Origin: Holophagaceae bacterium
GTDB lineage: Bacteria; Acidobacteriota; Holophagae; Holophagales; Holophagaceae
Length of the DNA: 64,000 bases
Reading direction: 5' to 3'
Assembly (NCBI GenBank): GCA_016722505.1
Contig: JADKJH010000005.1
Coordinates: 186,001 to 250,000, forward strand
Part shown: positions 53,882 to 62,598 of the stretch, in pieces
How the letters are laid out: each line of letters opens with the position of its first letter
Numbering within the stretch: the first letter of the stretch is position 1
Program-made: the position numbers and the translations under genes
Notes under the pieces: model-generated
Database searches by the model: none
What the model saw: only the letters and a program-made list of their open reading frames with translations
What the model was told of the DNA's origin: nothing

Positions 53882-54106
53882 ATGCGTGAGCAGCTGCGGA
53901 ATCTCGTGGCAGAAATGGTGCGTAGGGGCATCCCGTTGGAGATGGCCAAACGAGAATTCGAGCGGGCCTACCTCGAAGAAGTCCTCATGTCCCATCAAGG
54001 CAATCAGAGCGCGGCGGCGCGGCATCTTGGCATTCATCGGAACACCTTTTCCAAGAAGCTGGAAGCGCCTCCGGTAAGGCTCCGCCGAGTGACGATGGCG
54101 AGTTGA
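53882..54106 (+). CDS. Small Fis-type HTH protein
   Basis: 74-aa protein with a C-terminal HTH_8/Fis helix-turn-helix: YLEEVLMSHQGNQSAAARHLGIHRNTFSKKLE. The N-terminal half (MREQLRNLVAEMVRRGIPLEMAKREFERAYLE) is a helical dimerisation-like segment. It is shorter than E. coli Fis (98 aa) and lacks its beta-hairpin arm. ATG 53882 follows GGAG. It lies 43 bp upstream of the two gap genes on the same strand and may regulate them or nucleoid structure; this is inference. Confidence 0.8.
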   Translation: MREQLRNLVAEMVRRGIPLEMAKREFERAYLEEVLMSHQGNQSAAARHLGIHRNTFSKKLEAPPVRLRRVTMAS

Positions 54107-54149
54107 ACTCGGACCCTCTGGCTGAAAGGCCTCAAGCCTGGAGTCTGGC

Positions 54150-55153
54150 ATGAAGAAACTTGCAATCAACGGCCTGGGCCGGATCGGCCGGCTGGTCCTT
54201 CGGCTCTTGATAAAAGACCCCCAAGTCCAGGTGGTAGCGGTGAACGATCTCACCGACGCGGCGACATTGGCGCATCTCATAAAACACGACTCTGTGCACG
54301 GCACCGCGGATTTCCCTGTGGCCGCCGATGGCGATTTTCTTGTGCTGGATGGAAAGCGCATCCGCGTTTACGCGGAAAAAGATCCACAGCTCATCCCGTT
54401 CGGCGCGTTGGGCGCGCAAGTGGTGTTGGAGTGCACTGGCATCTTCACCAAGAAAAATCAGCTTCCGCGCATATCCAGGGCACCGTGAGCCACGTCATCA
54501 TCAGCGCACCGGCCGACGATGCCGATCGCACGGTGGTGATGGGCATCAACGAGCAGGAGATCGATCCCGCCAAAGAATCCGTCCTTTCAAATGCCAGCTG
54601 CACCACCAACTGCCTGGCACCCATGGTCCAGGTGCTGGATCAGGCATTCGGCCTTGAACTCGGATTGATGACCACGATCCACAGCTACACCAACGATCAA
54701 CGGATCCTCGATCTCCCCCACAAGGACTTGCGCAGGGCCCGGGCCGCTGCACTTTCCATGATTCCCACCAGCACGGGGGCGGCAAAAGCCATAGGGCTCG
54801 TGATGCCGCATCTCAAGGGAAAGCTGGATGGCATTTCGGTCAGGGTTCCCACTGCGGACGTAAGCCTTACGGATCTGACCGCGACGCTCAAAACCGACGC
54901 ATCCAAGGACGCTGTGAACGCGGCATTCAAGCAGGCCAGCCTTGAAGGCCCCCTGGCGCCTTATCTGGACTATCTGGAAGAAGAACTCGTCAGCGTGGAT
55001 CTCATCGGCAGCCCCGCCAGCTGCAGCTTCGATCCCTATCTCACCAAAGCTCTCGGGCCTCGCATGGTCAAGGTCTTCGGCTGGTACGACAACGAATGGG
55101 GATATTCAGCCCGGCTCAAGGATCTCTGTATGCATGTCTTGAACAAGCTTTGA
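54150..55153 (+). CDS. gap: Glyceraldehyde-3-phosphate dehydrogenase, broken by a 1-nt shift
   Basis: NAD-dependent GAPDH of about 334 aa. NGLGRIGRLVLRLL (NAD loop) begins the first frame, which ends near ECTGIFTKK. At the A5 run 54453-54457 one extra A restores KKKSASAHIQGTVSHVIISAPA. The second frame has the catalytic SNASCTTNCLAP, TTIHSYTNDQ (catalytic His), the phosphate-site IPTSTGAAKA and the end motif YDNEWGYSARL, so all catalytic elements are canonical. SD TGGAG precedes ATG 54150. It is followed after 15 bp by a second, divergent GAPDH gene. Confidence 0.9.
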
Positions 55154-55168
55154 GGACGTGGCCAGCGC

Positions 55169-56173
55169 ATGATTGGAATCAATGGCCTGGGGCGGATCGG
55201 AAGACTGTTGGTGCAGCGCCTCGCGGTGGCCGCGCCAGCCCGCCTTGGCGCCTTGAATGATCCGGCGGACCTGCAAACCATCGTTCATCTGCTACGCCAT
55301 GATTCAATTCATGGCCCCTGCCCCATTCCAGTGACTGGCTTGGTGCGAAACGGCCGCGACTGGCTTCGCATCGCCGACCTGGAGCTTCCACTTTTCCATG
55401 AACCGGACCCAGGCAACATCCCCTTCGAAGGATGCGGCGCAACCTTGGTGGTGGAAGCCTCGGGCCGCTTCACCAAGCGGGAGATGGCCGCGCGGCATCT
55501 CAAAGGAGGCGTGAAACACGTCATCATCTCGGCCCCGAGCCCCGACGCGGACATCACGATCATTGCTCCCATGAATTTCGATGCGCTGGATCTCCAGCGG
55601 CACCAGATCATCAGCAACGCCAGTTGTACCGCCCATGCCACCGCGCCTATGTTGCAGGTGTTGGAGGAAGGGTTCGGGATAGAATCCGCCGGAATGAGCA
55701 CAGTCCATGTGGTGACCAACGATCAGCGCCTGGCCGACGCGCCCCACAAGGATCTCCGCCGGGCCCGCCACGCCTTCCAGAGCATCATTCCCACGACATC
55801 CTCGGCCTTTGGCGCGCTGCACCGGGCCATGCCCAGCCTGCCGCCCGGCTTCAGCGGTTCTGCCCTGCGAGTGCCCACGCTCAGCGTGAATCTGGTGGAC
55901 ATCACAGCCACGTTGAAGTGCGACGTGGATGCGGCAGCCGTGGACCAGGTATTTCTCACGGCGGCTGCGGCCCCGCGCTGGCGCGGCATCCTGGGAATCG
56001 CAGAACAGGACTGTGTAAGCCATGATTTCATTGGACGCACCGAGAGCGTCGTGATGGATCTGCAACTCACCCGTGTGCTCGGGAAACGCTTCGTGAAGAT
56101 CTGTGGATGGCACGACAACGAGACCGCCTACGCCGAGCGGCTGATGGAGCTGGTGCTGCGCATCAGTCAGTGA
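55169..56173 (+). CDS. Divergent GAPDH paralogue
   Basis: 334-aa intact GAPDH-fold protein in tandem with gap. The NAD-binding start (INGLGRIGRLLVQRL), catalytic Cys (SNASCT) and catalytic His (STVHVVTNDQ) are kept. The inorganic-phosphate loop TGAAKA of true GAPDH is replaced (IPTTSSAFGALHRAMP), the second Cys of SCTTNC is lost (SCTAHAT), and DNEWGY becomes DNETAYAERL. Loss of the phosphate-site Thr/Gly suggests another substrate or a non-phosphorylating role, as in erythrose-4-phosphate dehydrogenase, but no specific activity can be assigned. Its 3' end overlaps the next gene tail to tail. Confidence 0.85.
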   Translation: MIGINGLGRIGRLLVQRLAVAAPARLGALNDPADLQTIVHLLRHDSIHGPCPIPVTGLVRNGRDWLRIADLELPLFHEPDPGNIPFEGCGATLVVEASGRFTKREMAARHLKGGVKHVIISAPSPDADITIIAPMNFDALDLQRHQIISNASCTAHATAPMLQVLEEGFGIESAGMSTVHVVTNDQRLADAPHKDLRRARHAFQSIIPTTSSAFGALHRAMPSLPPGFSGSALRVPTLSVNLVDITATLKCDVDAAAVDQVFLTAAAAPRWRGILGIAEQDCVSHDFIGRTESVVMDLQLTRVLGKRFVKICGWHDNETAYAERLMELVLRISQ

Positions 56174-56630
56174 AACTCCAGATTTGGATATCACTGAGCT
56201 TCTCCACCACCGCCCTGATAACGTCGGGCGCGGGCTCTCCGTAACTCCGCACCTGGGCTTCACCATCGCGTTTGAGATGAACCACGTGGACAGAGGCCCC
56301 GCCCTCAAAGTCAGGGTGATGGGCCAAGGGCCGCGCCAGGGATTCCAGATCCAAGGTCTCGAACCACTGTTCTGGCATGGGCGCCGTCCGCGCGCCCGGC
56401 ACCAGAGCGCCCACTTCGCGTGCCTGGAGCAGCACGAGGTGCCGTCGCCCCTGCTTTATTCCCAGCCAGCTTAAGAATGGCGGCAAGGTCCCAAATCCAA
56501 TGCCGCCTTTGCGCGCTTCAGGCCATGCGCTGAGTTGCCGCACTTCGAGTAGATCCGCCACCTCCATGGAAAACCGGGCGAGATCCGGTTGGAGCGGCAG
56601 GATCCAGGGTGCGACCAGCAGATCACTCAC
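56163..56630 (-). CDS. Hypothetical cytoplasmic protein, faint CheW-like pattern
   Basis: 155 aa from GTG 56630, which has an excellent GGAGGACAACC upstream (the open frame itself extends to 56693). The middle reads LPLQPDLARFSMEVADLLEVRQLSAWP then FGTLPPFLSWLGIKQGRRHLVLLQAREVGALVPG, reminiscent of the beta-strand spacing of CheW-like domains, but the match is weak. No membrane segment. It is divergent from bshC. Not confidently assigned. Confidence 0.55.
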   Translation of the reverse strand: MSDLLVAPWILPLQPDLARFSMEVADLLEVRQLSAWPEARKGGIGFGTLPPFLSWLGIKQGRRHLVLLQAREVGALVPGARTAPMPEQWFETLDLESLARPLAHHPDFEGGASVHVVHLKRDGEAQVRSYGEPAPDVIRAVVEKLSDIQIWSFTD

Positions 56631-56741
56631 GGTTGTCCTCCAGCAGCCCTTTGCAGGCTTCAATCCAGACCGTACACACCTTCCGAGATACATTTCTTAA
56701 GCCTATCTCTTTCAAAACAGTCCCGCGGTTAGACTTCGAAG

Positions 56742-57940
56742 ATGCCAATTCTGAATGCCGCAGCGCAAAGGCCCGTGGTCGCCACCGGGCAGCAGATCGG
56801 TGCCGGTTGGACACCTGCGCTTTCCGTGGCCAAGGCCTTGGCGGCTTTGGCCGAAGCCACGCGCCTCGGCATGGATGCGGTCTATTGGATGGCGGATGAA
56901 GATCACGACCGCGCCGAGGTGGCCACTACGGCGGGGCTTGAAGACGGCAGGTTGGTGCGCCACCGCTTCCGCTTTGATGCGCCGGAGGGTACCGCCGCAG
57001 GCTGGCTGCCCTGGGATACTCCACAGCAACACCAAGCCGAAGCGCTTTGGGGCGAAGCGCCGGCAGCTGTTGAAAAGACCTTGCGAGGGCACACTTTGGG
57101 ACTGGGCGGGCCCCTCTGGGAGTTGGGACTGCAGCCCTTCTCACCCACAAATCCCACGCTACGCGAACCCATCCAGCCAGAACTGGAACGCTGGCGCAGC
57201 CTGGATCTGGAAACCCAGCTTCTCCTATCGGCGGCGCGTCTGGAAGCTGAAGGCGCCCCCCTGCCCCTGGACCCGCGGCAACAAGCCGCTTGGTTTTCCC
57301 TGGACCCTCAGACTGGCCTTCGCCGCCGCCTGGAACGCGGGGATGTCTGCCCCAAGGGCCACTGGCTCAGCCCTGGCGCAGCTCTCCGGCCCCTGATGCA
57401 GTCCTTGATGTTGCCGGTGGCGGCCGCCGTGCTGGGACCTTCAGAACGGGCCTATTGGCGGCTGACGGAGCCACTGTGGGAACAGGTGGGACTGAAGGCA
57501 CCAAGAATCATTGCCAGGCCTTCTGTCTTCGTATTGCCTAAAGGCGCCCATGTGGAAGCTTCAAAACTTTCGGATCTGGATGCCCTCAGAGATGGCCGCT
57601 GGCAGGCATTCTCACATCCAGAAAATCGGCTCCCATCCCAGCGCCTGGGGATTCGGCCCCGGATCCAAGCTGGGGCCCGGCCATCGGCTCACGGTATGCC
57701 AAGGAGCTGGGTCGCACGCGGCATCGTCTGGAACGCCTGGACCAAAGGTGGGTCCGGGATCTTGCGGCGCAACAGTTCAACATGGATCCAGAACGGCTTC
57801 GGCAGCGGCTCTTCCCCTTTGGCAAAGCCCAGGAGCGGGTACTGCCAGGCCTTTTTTGGCTGCGGGATAAACTGCTCATTCGCCGCATATTGGAATCCCT
57901 GGACGGAAACAGAAGCCTGATCCTTGTGGAGGAATCATGA
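56742..57940 (+). CDS. bshC: Bacillithiol synthase BshC, short form, broken by a 1-nt shift
   Basis: Adds cysteine to glucosaminyl-malate, the last step of bacillithiol synthesis. It begins almost directly at the conserved VVATGQQIGAGWTPALSVAKALAALAEATR and AVYWMADEDHDRAEV; the roughly 60-residue N-terminus of Bacillus BshC is missing, so this is a short form. The frame shifts at G4 57647-57650; one added G joins PSQRLG to DSAPDPSWGPAIGSRYAKELGRTRHRL and the coiled-coil end LDQRWVRDLAAQQFN...LFWLRDKLLIRRILESLDG. About 400 aa in total. The stop at 57940 overlaps the next ATG. BshB1 follows, which confirms the pathway. BshA is not in the window. Confidence 0.82.
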
Positions 57941-58050
57941 GCAAGGGCCTCGACCTGTTCATCGGCGAGCACCCGGAGCCTGCCGTACCAACATCTTGGC
58001 CCTTCCGGCCACGGCCTCGGTGCGCGGGCATTTCAGGGAGGAAGGCATGA
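57937..58050 (+). other. 37-codon ORF resembling the start of bshB1
   Basis: It opens with an ATG overlapping the bshC stop and ends in a TGA overlapping the bshB1 ATG. The first residues (MSKGLDLFIGEHPEPAV) echo the BshB1 start (MSHEGLDLLVIGAHPDDAEV), and at DNA level ATCGGCGAGCACCCGGA differs from the bshB1 copy by one base. The rest has no similarity. This may be a leftover of a local duplication that now acts as a coupling spacer. Confidence 0.35.
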
Positions 58051-58781
58051 GCCACGAAGGTCTCGATCTCCTTGTCATCGGCGCGCACCCGGACGACGCG
58101 GAAGTCCATGTCGGGGGCCTGCTGGCGCTGGCTTCCCTGCACGGCCTGAGGGCTGGAATCCTGGATCTCACCAGTGGCGATCTTGGCACCCGGGGCACCG
58201 CGGAAACGCGCCGGGCGGAAGCTGCCGCCTCAGCCAGCATTCTCGGCGTCCAGCGCTATGATCTGGGTTTTCCAGATGGACGGTTTTCTGAAGAAGAGAG
58301 CTATCGCTTGCTGCTCATGTCGAAACTGAGGGAATTGAGGCCATCCGTACTCATCCTTCCGGCGCCAGAGGATCGCCACCCAGACCATCGGCGAGCCTAC
58401 CGTCTAGGCCGCGAAGCGGCGTATTACGCGGGTCTGAAAAATTATCCCTGCCCAGGAGACCCCTGGCGGCCCAAGGCTATCGCGTGGATGGCTGGAGAGA
58501 ACCCGGGCCAGCCTGACCTTGTGGTGGACGTCAGCGAAGTTTGGGCCGCCCGGATGGCGGCCTTCGACGCATTCGGCAGCCAGTTCTCCGCAGACCCTAG
58601 CGCCTCCACTCGCATCGCGCATCCCGCTTTCCGGCGGGGCGTAGAAGGGCGCGCCATGCACTACGCATCGTTTCTTCTCTGCAATTGGGCCGAAGCCCTT
58701 TGGTGCGAAAAACCCGTGCCTCCCGCGCTGCTGAACCTGCTTGAGCGATTGAACCAGCCTGTTCCGGGCAGCAGAACGTGA
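58047..58781 (+). CDS. bshB1: Bacillithiol biosynthesis deacetylase BshB1
   Basis: Zinc N-acetylglucosaminyl-malate deacetylase, 244 aa, LmbE/PIG-L fold. Metal and catalytic motif AHPDDAEVHVGG (normal form AHPDDAEIGCGG), GDLGTRGTAETRRAEA, and the second metal motif PEDRHPDHRRA are all present. The start ATG 58047 follows GGAGGAAGG; the frame is open upstream, but that extension has no family similarity. It forms an operon with bshC and overlaps tilS as GTGA. Confidence 0.92.
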   Translation: MSHEGLDLLVIGAHPDDAEVHVGGLLALASLHGLRAGILDLTSGDLGTRGTAETRRAEAAASASILGVQRYDLGFPDGRFSEEESYRLLLMSKLRELRPSVLILPAPEDRHPDHRRAYRLGREAAYYAGLKNYPCPGDPWRPKAIAWMAGENPGQPDLVVDVSEVWAARMAAFDAFGSQFSADPSASTRIAHPAFRRGVEGRAMHYASFLLCNWAEALWCEKPVPPALLNLLERLNQPVPGSRT

Positions 58782-59791
58782 ATCGATTCGAAGCAACCCT
58801 GCTCTCTCAAATTCGCCATCGCAACGATGCGCTTGGGAATGGGCGTGTGGTGGTGGCATGCTCCGGCGGTGGTGACTCCACTGCTCTGTTAGCTCTGCTG
58901 GTCTCCCTCCGCGGGAGTTTGGGCCTGGAATTGTCCATGGCCCACGCGGACCATCAGCTGCGTGCGGAAGCTCGCGAGGACAGCCAATTCGTCAGGGAGC
59001 TTGCGCGGTATTTCGATTTGGATCTTGCCGAGGCGCGCCTTGATGTCGTAGCCCATGCTGCAAAGGAGCGGCTGGGAGTGGAAACCGCGGCTCGAGACCT
59101 CCGCTGGACCTGGCTTCGCCGTGAGGCTGACTCCTGCGGAGCTGATCTCATCGCCACTGGCCACACGCTGGAAGATCACACTGAAACGGTTTTTTTGCGG
59201 CTCAGCCGGGGTGGTGGAATCGGATCGCTGACTCCGCTGCCCGCCCGCCAAAGCCACCGCTGGTCCCCACTCATCGAGGCCCGCCGGGAAGAGCTGCGTG
59301 AATACTTGAGGAGCGAGGGGCTTCCATGGCGCGAAGATGCCAGCAATTTGACGGGCTTCACCCCTCGCAACCGTTGGCGCGCCTTGCTTCCAACCTTACG
59401 GCGGGAGTCCCCAGCCTTGGATCAGCACCTATGGGAGACGCACCTGCAAGTGCGTGAGTTGAGTGACTTGCGGGATCGCCTGGTCGAAGCTTGGCGTGGT
59501 CCACGCTGGAATCTGGACGAAGACCAACATCCTACGGTGCGGTTGCGCATGGAATACTGGCGCGAAGACGAACTGCGCTGGGTTCTGGAGGCCGCTTTCC
59601 GTCGCTCGGGTTGGACACGGGAAGCCGCCCTGTTGCGCGATTTAAGCGGCTGGGCGGCGCCCCATTTAGCCAGCCGCGGAAGGCATCATCAGTTCGGCCA
59701 CTGGGCTTTGGATCCGCGCAAAGATGAACCTTTGCAATGGTGCTTGCATCCAATAGAGCGTGGCCCTGCTTCCATGGCTGGGTTAAACTGA
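58778..59791 (+). CDS. tilS: tRNA(Ile)-lysidine synthase
   Basis: ATP-dependent modification of C34 in tRNA-Ile(CAU) to lysidine. The PP-loop SGGGDSTAL (29-37) and VDVVAH/ATGHTLEDHTETVFLRLSRGGG segments identify TilS. The 337-aa protein has the N-terminal catalytic domain and a reduced C-terminal part compared with E. coli (432 aa). GTG 58778 overlaps the bshB1 stop. It precedes ftsH, a common tilS-ftsH order in bacteria. Confidence 0.9.
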   Translation: MNRFEATLLSQIRHRNDALGNGRVVVACSGGGDSTALLALLVSLRGSLGLELSMAHADHQLRAEAREDSQFVRELARYFDLDLAEARLDVVAHAAKERLGVETAARDLRWTWLRREADSCGADLIATGHTLEDHTETVFLRLSRGGGIGSLTPLPARQSHRWSPLIEARREELREYLRSEGLPWREDASNLTGFTPRNRWRALLPTLRRESPALDQHLWETHLQVRELSDLRDRLVEAWRGPRWNLDEDQHPTVRLRMEYWREDELRWVLEAAFRRSGWTREAALLRDLSGWAAPHLASRGRHHQFGHWALDPRKDEPLQWCLHPIERGPASMAGLN

Positions 59792-59842
59792 AAGGCTCCA
59801 AAGCCCGTAAGGCTTTAGAGGTAGGCCTTAAGGAGGCTCGTT

Positions 59843-61777
59843 TTGAATTCAGCCGTCAAAAGCATGTTGGTCTGGGTTGGAATCGTGGTGCTGGTCTACG
59901 TGGCCATCATCCAGATTCCCAAAACCAACAATGTGCAGGAAGTGCCCTTCTCCACCTTCATTGCTGAAGGCGTGGGTGGCAAATACAAGACCGTGACCCT
60001 TTCAGGCCAGGATGTGGAAGGCACCTATCGCGCTCCCTTCCGTAACGCCAAGGGCGACCAGATCGAGAAATTCAAGACCATCGCCCCGCCCATGCAGGAT
60101 CTCGGCAAGGTGATTCTCAGCTGGCGCCAGGAAGAGCCCCCCAAGCTCGATGAATTCAAAGCCACCAAGCCTTCGGACAACCAGTTCATGTACCTCCTGA
60201 TTTTCTGGGGGCCTCTGCTGGTGTTCGTGGTGCTCTGGTTTGTATTCATGCGCCAGGCCCAGTCTGGTGGCAACAAGGCGCTTTCTTTCGGAAAAGCCCG
60301 CGCGAAGGGGCTTTCCAGCTCCAACAAGCGCATCACCTTCGCGGACGTGGCCGGGTGCGAGGAAGCCAAGGAGGAGCTCAAGGAAATCGTGGATTTCCTG
60401 AAGGATCCAGCCCGTTTCGTGAAACTGGGCGGCAAGATCCCCAAGGGTGTGCTGCTCATGGGCCCTCCCGGCACCGGCAAGACGCTGCTCGCCAGAGCCA
60501 TTTCCGGTGAAGCCAAGGTGCAGTTCTTCTCCATCTCCGGCTCGGATTTCGTCGAGATGTTCGTGGGCGTCGGCGCATCCCGGGTGCGTGACCTCTTCGA
60601 GCAAGGGAAGAAGAGCGCGCCCTGCATCATTTTCATTGATGAAATTGACGCCGTGGGACGTCATCGCGGCGCGGGCATGGGCGGCGGCCACGATGAGCGC
60701 GAACAGACTTTGAATCAGCTGCTGGTGGAGATGGATGGCTTCGAGGGTAATGAAGGCGTCATTCTCATCGCCGCCACCAACCGCCCGGATGTCCTTGATC
60801 CAGCCCTGTTGCGCCCCGGCCGCTTCGACCGCCGGGTGGTCGTGGACCGCCCGGATGTGAAGGGGCGATTCGAAATCCTGAAGGTTCATACCGCCAACAA
60901 GATTCCCCTTTCCCCGGATGTGGATCTAGAAGTCATCGCCCGCGGCACGCCAGGGTTCGCGGGTGCCGATCTCGCCAACCTTTGCAATGAAGCTGCGCTC
61001 TATGCCGCCCGCACCAACAAGAAATGGGTGGAGATGTCGGATTTCGAGAATGCCAAGGACAAGGTCTACATGGGCTCTGAGCGGCGCTCCATGGTCATGA
61101 CGGACGAAGACAAAAAGATCACCGCCTACCACGAAGCGGGACACACGGTCCTGGCCGTCACGGTCCAGGGTGCCGATCCGCTGCACAAAGTCACCATCAT
61201 CCCCCGGGGCCGCGCCCTGGGCGTCACCTGGCAGTTGCCGGTGGGAGACCGCTACAACACCACCAAGGAGTTCATGGAAGGCCGTATCGCGATCTCCATG
61301 GGCGGCCGCATCGCCGAGGAGATCTTCTTCAACCAGTTCTCCACCGGCGCCAGCAACGACATCCAGCAGGCCACTAGCATGGCCCGCTCCATGGTCACTG
61401 AGTACGGCATGAGCACCAAGCTAGGCCCACTCAATTTCGCTGGCGAACAGCAGGAGATTTTCCTTGGGCGCGATTACGGGCATCAACGGAATTTCTCCGA
61501 GGACACCGCCCGGGTCATTGATTCCGAGGTGCATGACATCGTGATGCGGAACTACGAGCGCGCCAAGCGGATCATCCTCGAAAAGCGCGATTCGCTGGTC
61601 GCCATCGCTGAAGCGTTGCTGGTCCGTGAAACACTGGACGGAAATGACGTGGAACTGCTCATGAAGGGTGGCACGCTTCCGCCCCGCCCCGCTTCTGGAA
61701 CCGGCGGCCCCACCGGCGTCGCAAGCGATGAAAAAAGTCCAGATCCAGGCCTTGATCCGGCTTTGAATCCTGCATGA
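59843..61777 (+). CDS. ftsH: ATP-dependent zinc metalloprotease FtsH
   Basis: Membrane-anchored AAA protease of 644 aa. Two helices flank the periplasmic domain (LVWVGIVVLVYVAII; FMYLLIFWGPLLVFVVLWFVFM), then Walker A GPPGTGKT (207-214), the pore loop FVGVGASR, Walker B IIFIDEIDA, SRH ATNRPDVLDPALLRPGRFDR, and the zinc motif HEAGH (430-434). The start is TTG 59843, decided by a strong AAGGAGG 9 nt upstream and by lack of any nearer ATG. The C-terminal tail is Pro/Gly-rich. Its stop overlaps folP. Confidence 0.97.
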   Translation: MNSAVKSMLVWVGIVVLVYVAIIQIPKTNNVQEVPFSTFIAEGVGGKYKTVTLSGQDVEGTYRAPFRNAKGDQIEKFKTIAPPMQDLGKVILSWRQEEPPKLDEFKATKPSDNQFMYLLIFWGPLLVFVVLWFVFMRQAQSGGNKALSFGKARAKGLSSSNKRITFADVAGCEEAKEELKEIVDFLKDPARFVKLGGKIPKGVLLMGPPGTGKTLLARAISGEAKVQFFSISGSDFVEMFVGVGASRVRDLFEQGKKSAPCIIFIDEIDAVGRHRGAGMGGGHDEREQTLNQLLVEMDGFEGNEGVILIAATNRPDVLDPALLRPGRFDRRVVVDRPDVKGRFEILKVHTANKIPLSPDVDLEVIARGTPGFAGADLANLCNEAALYAARTNKKWVEMSDFENAKDKVYMGSERRSMVMTDEDKKITAYHEAGHTVLAVTVQGADPLHKVTIIPRGRALGVTWQLPVGDRYNTTKEFMEGRIAISMGGRIAEEIFFNQFSTGASNDIQQATSMARSMVTEYGMSTKLGPLNFAGEQQEIFLGRDYGHQRNFSEDTARVIDSEVHDIVMRNYERAKRIILEKRDSLVAIAEALLVRETLDGNDVELLMKGGTLPPRPASGTGGPTGVASDEKSPDPGLDPALNPA

Positions 61778-62595
61778 AGCGCTGCTTCTTTTCCGAGGAA
61801 GGGCCACTCTCCCCGGGTGGCCCTTTCTTCATTGGAATCCTGAATATCACGCCAGATTCATTCAGCGACGGGGGACGTTTTTTGGCGCCAGGAATGGCGC
61901 TGGCCCAGGCCCTGAAGCTGGTGGCTTCAGGCGCCCGCATGCTCGATATCGGCGCTGAGAGCACCCGCCCAGGAGCCGCCGTCGTGCCGTGGCTGGAGGA
62001 ATGGGAACGGCTGGAACCCGTGATCTCAACGCTCCAAGAAAACCTTCCTGGAATCCCGCTTAGCCTTGACACCCGCCATGTCCGGGTTGCCGCGAAGGGC
62101 CTGGATGCTGGTATCTCCGTACTGAATGACGTGGCCGGATTCTCGGGTCCCGGAATGCTTGAACTGGCGATGAGTTCAGATTGCGGGCTCATCGCCATGC
62201 GTAGCCGCATGAAAGACGGCTTGCTCTGGATGCCCGAGTACAGCGATTCGGCGCCTCATAGCGTTGACTTGGCGCTTTCTGAATTGCGGCATGTGCGGGA
62301 TCGCCTGCTTGGCAGCAACATCGAACCAGAAAGAATCCTTCTGGATCCTGGATTTGGGTTCGGGACGACTTATGCCGAGGACTCAGCCCTATGGGGCCTG
62401 CTCCCAGAAATTCCAGCGCTGTTGTCCTGGCCCCACGAACGTTTCTGCCTCGGCATCTCCCGAAAACGATTTCTCGCCTGGCGGAATGGGACACCAGCGC
62501 TGCCCCCGATCGACCGGGATGGCCTCACGGACTTGGCTCACCAAGAAGCTGTATCTATGGGCTATCGCATCTTCAGAACACACGAGCTACCTTAG
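61774..62595 (+). CDS. folP: Dihydropteroate synthase
   Basis: Folate pathway enzyme joining p-aminobenzoate and dihydropterin pyrophosphate, 273 aa. Motifs: GILNITPDSFSDGG (21-34), GAESTRPGA, LSLDTRH, LNDVAGF, LDPGFGFGTTYAED and GISRKRFLA. The usual VxMHxxGxP loop after NDVxG reads IAMRSRMKDG, so the conserved His is lost. The C-terminal R-x-H (FRTHEL) is present. Its ATG overlaps the ftsH stop as ATGA, and glmM follows after 3 bp. Confidence 0.9.
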   Translation: MKRCFFSEEGPLSPGGPFFIGILNITPDSFSDGGRFLAPGMALAQALKLVASGARMLDIGAESTRPGAAVVPWLEEWERLEPVISTLQENLPGIPLSLDTRHVRVAAKGLDAGISVLNDVAGFSGPGMLELAMSSDCGLIAMRSRMKDGLLWMPEYSDSAPHSVDLALSELRHVRDRLLGSNIEPERILLDPGFGFGTTYAEDSALWGLLPEIPALLSWPHERFCLGISRKRFLAWRNGTPALPPIDRDGLTDLAHQEAVSMGYRIFRTHELP

Positions 62596-62598
62596 AGC

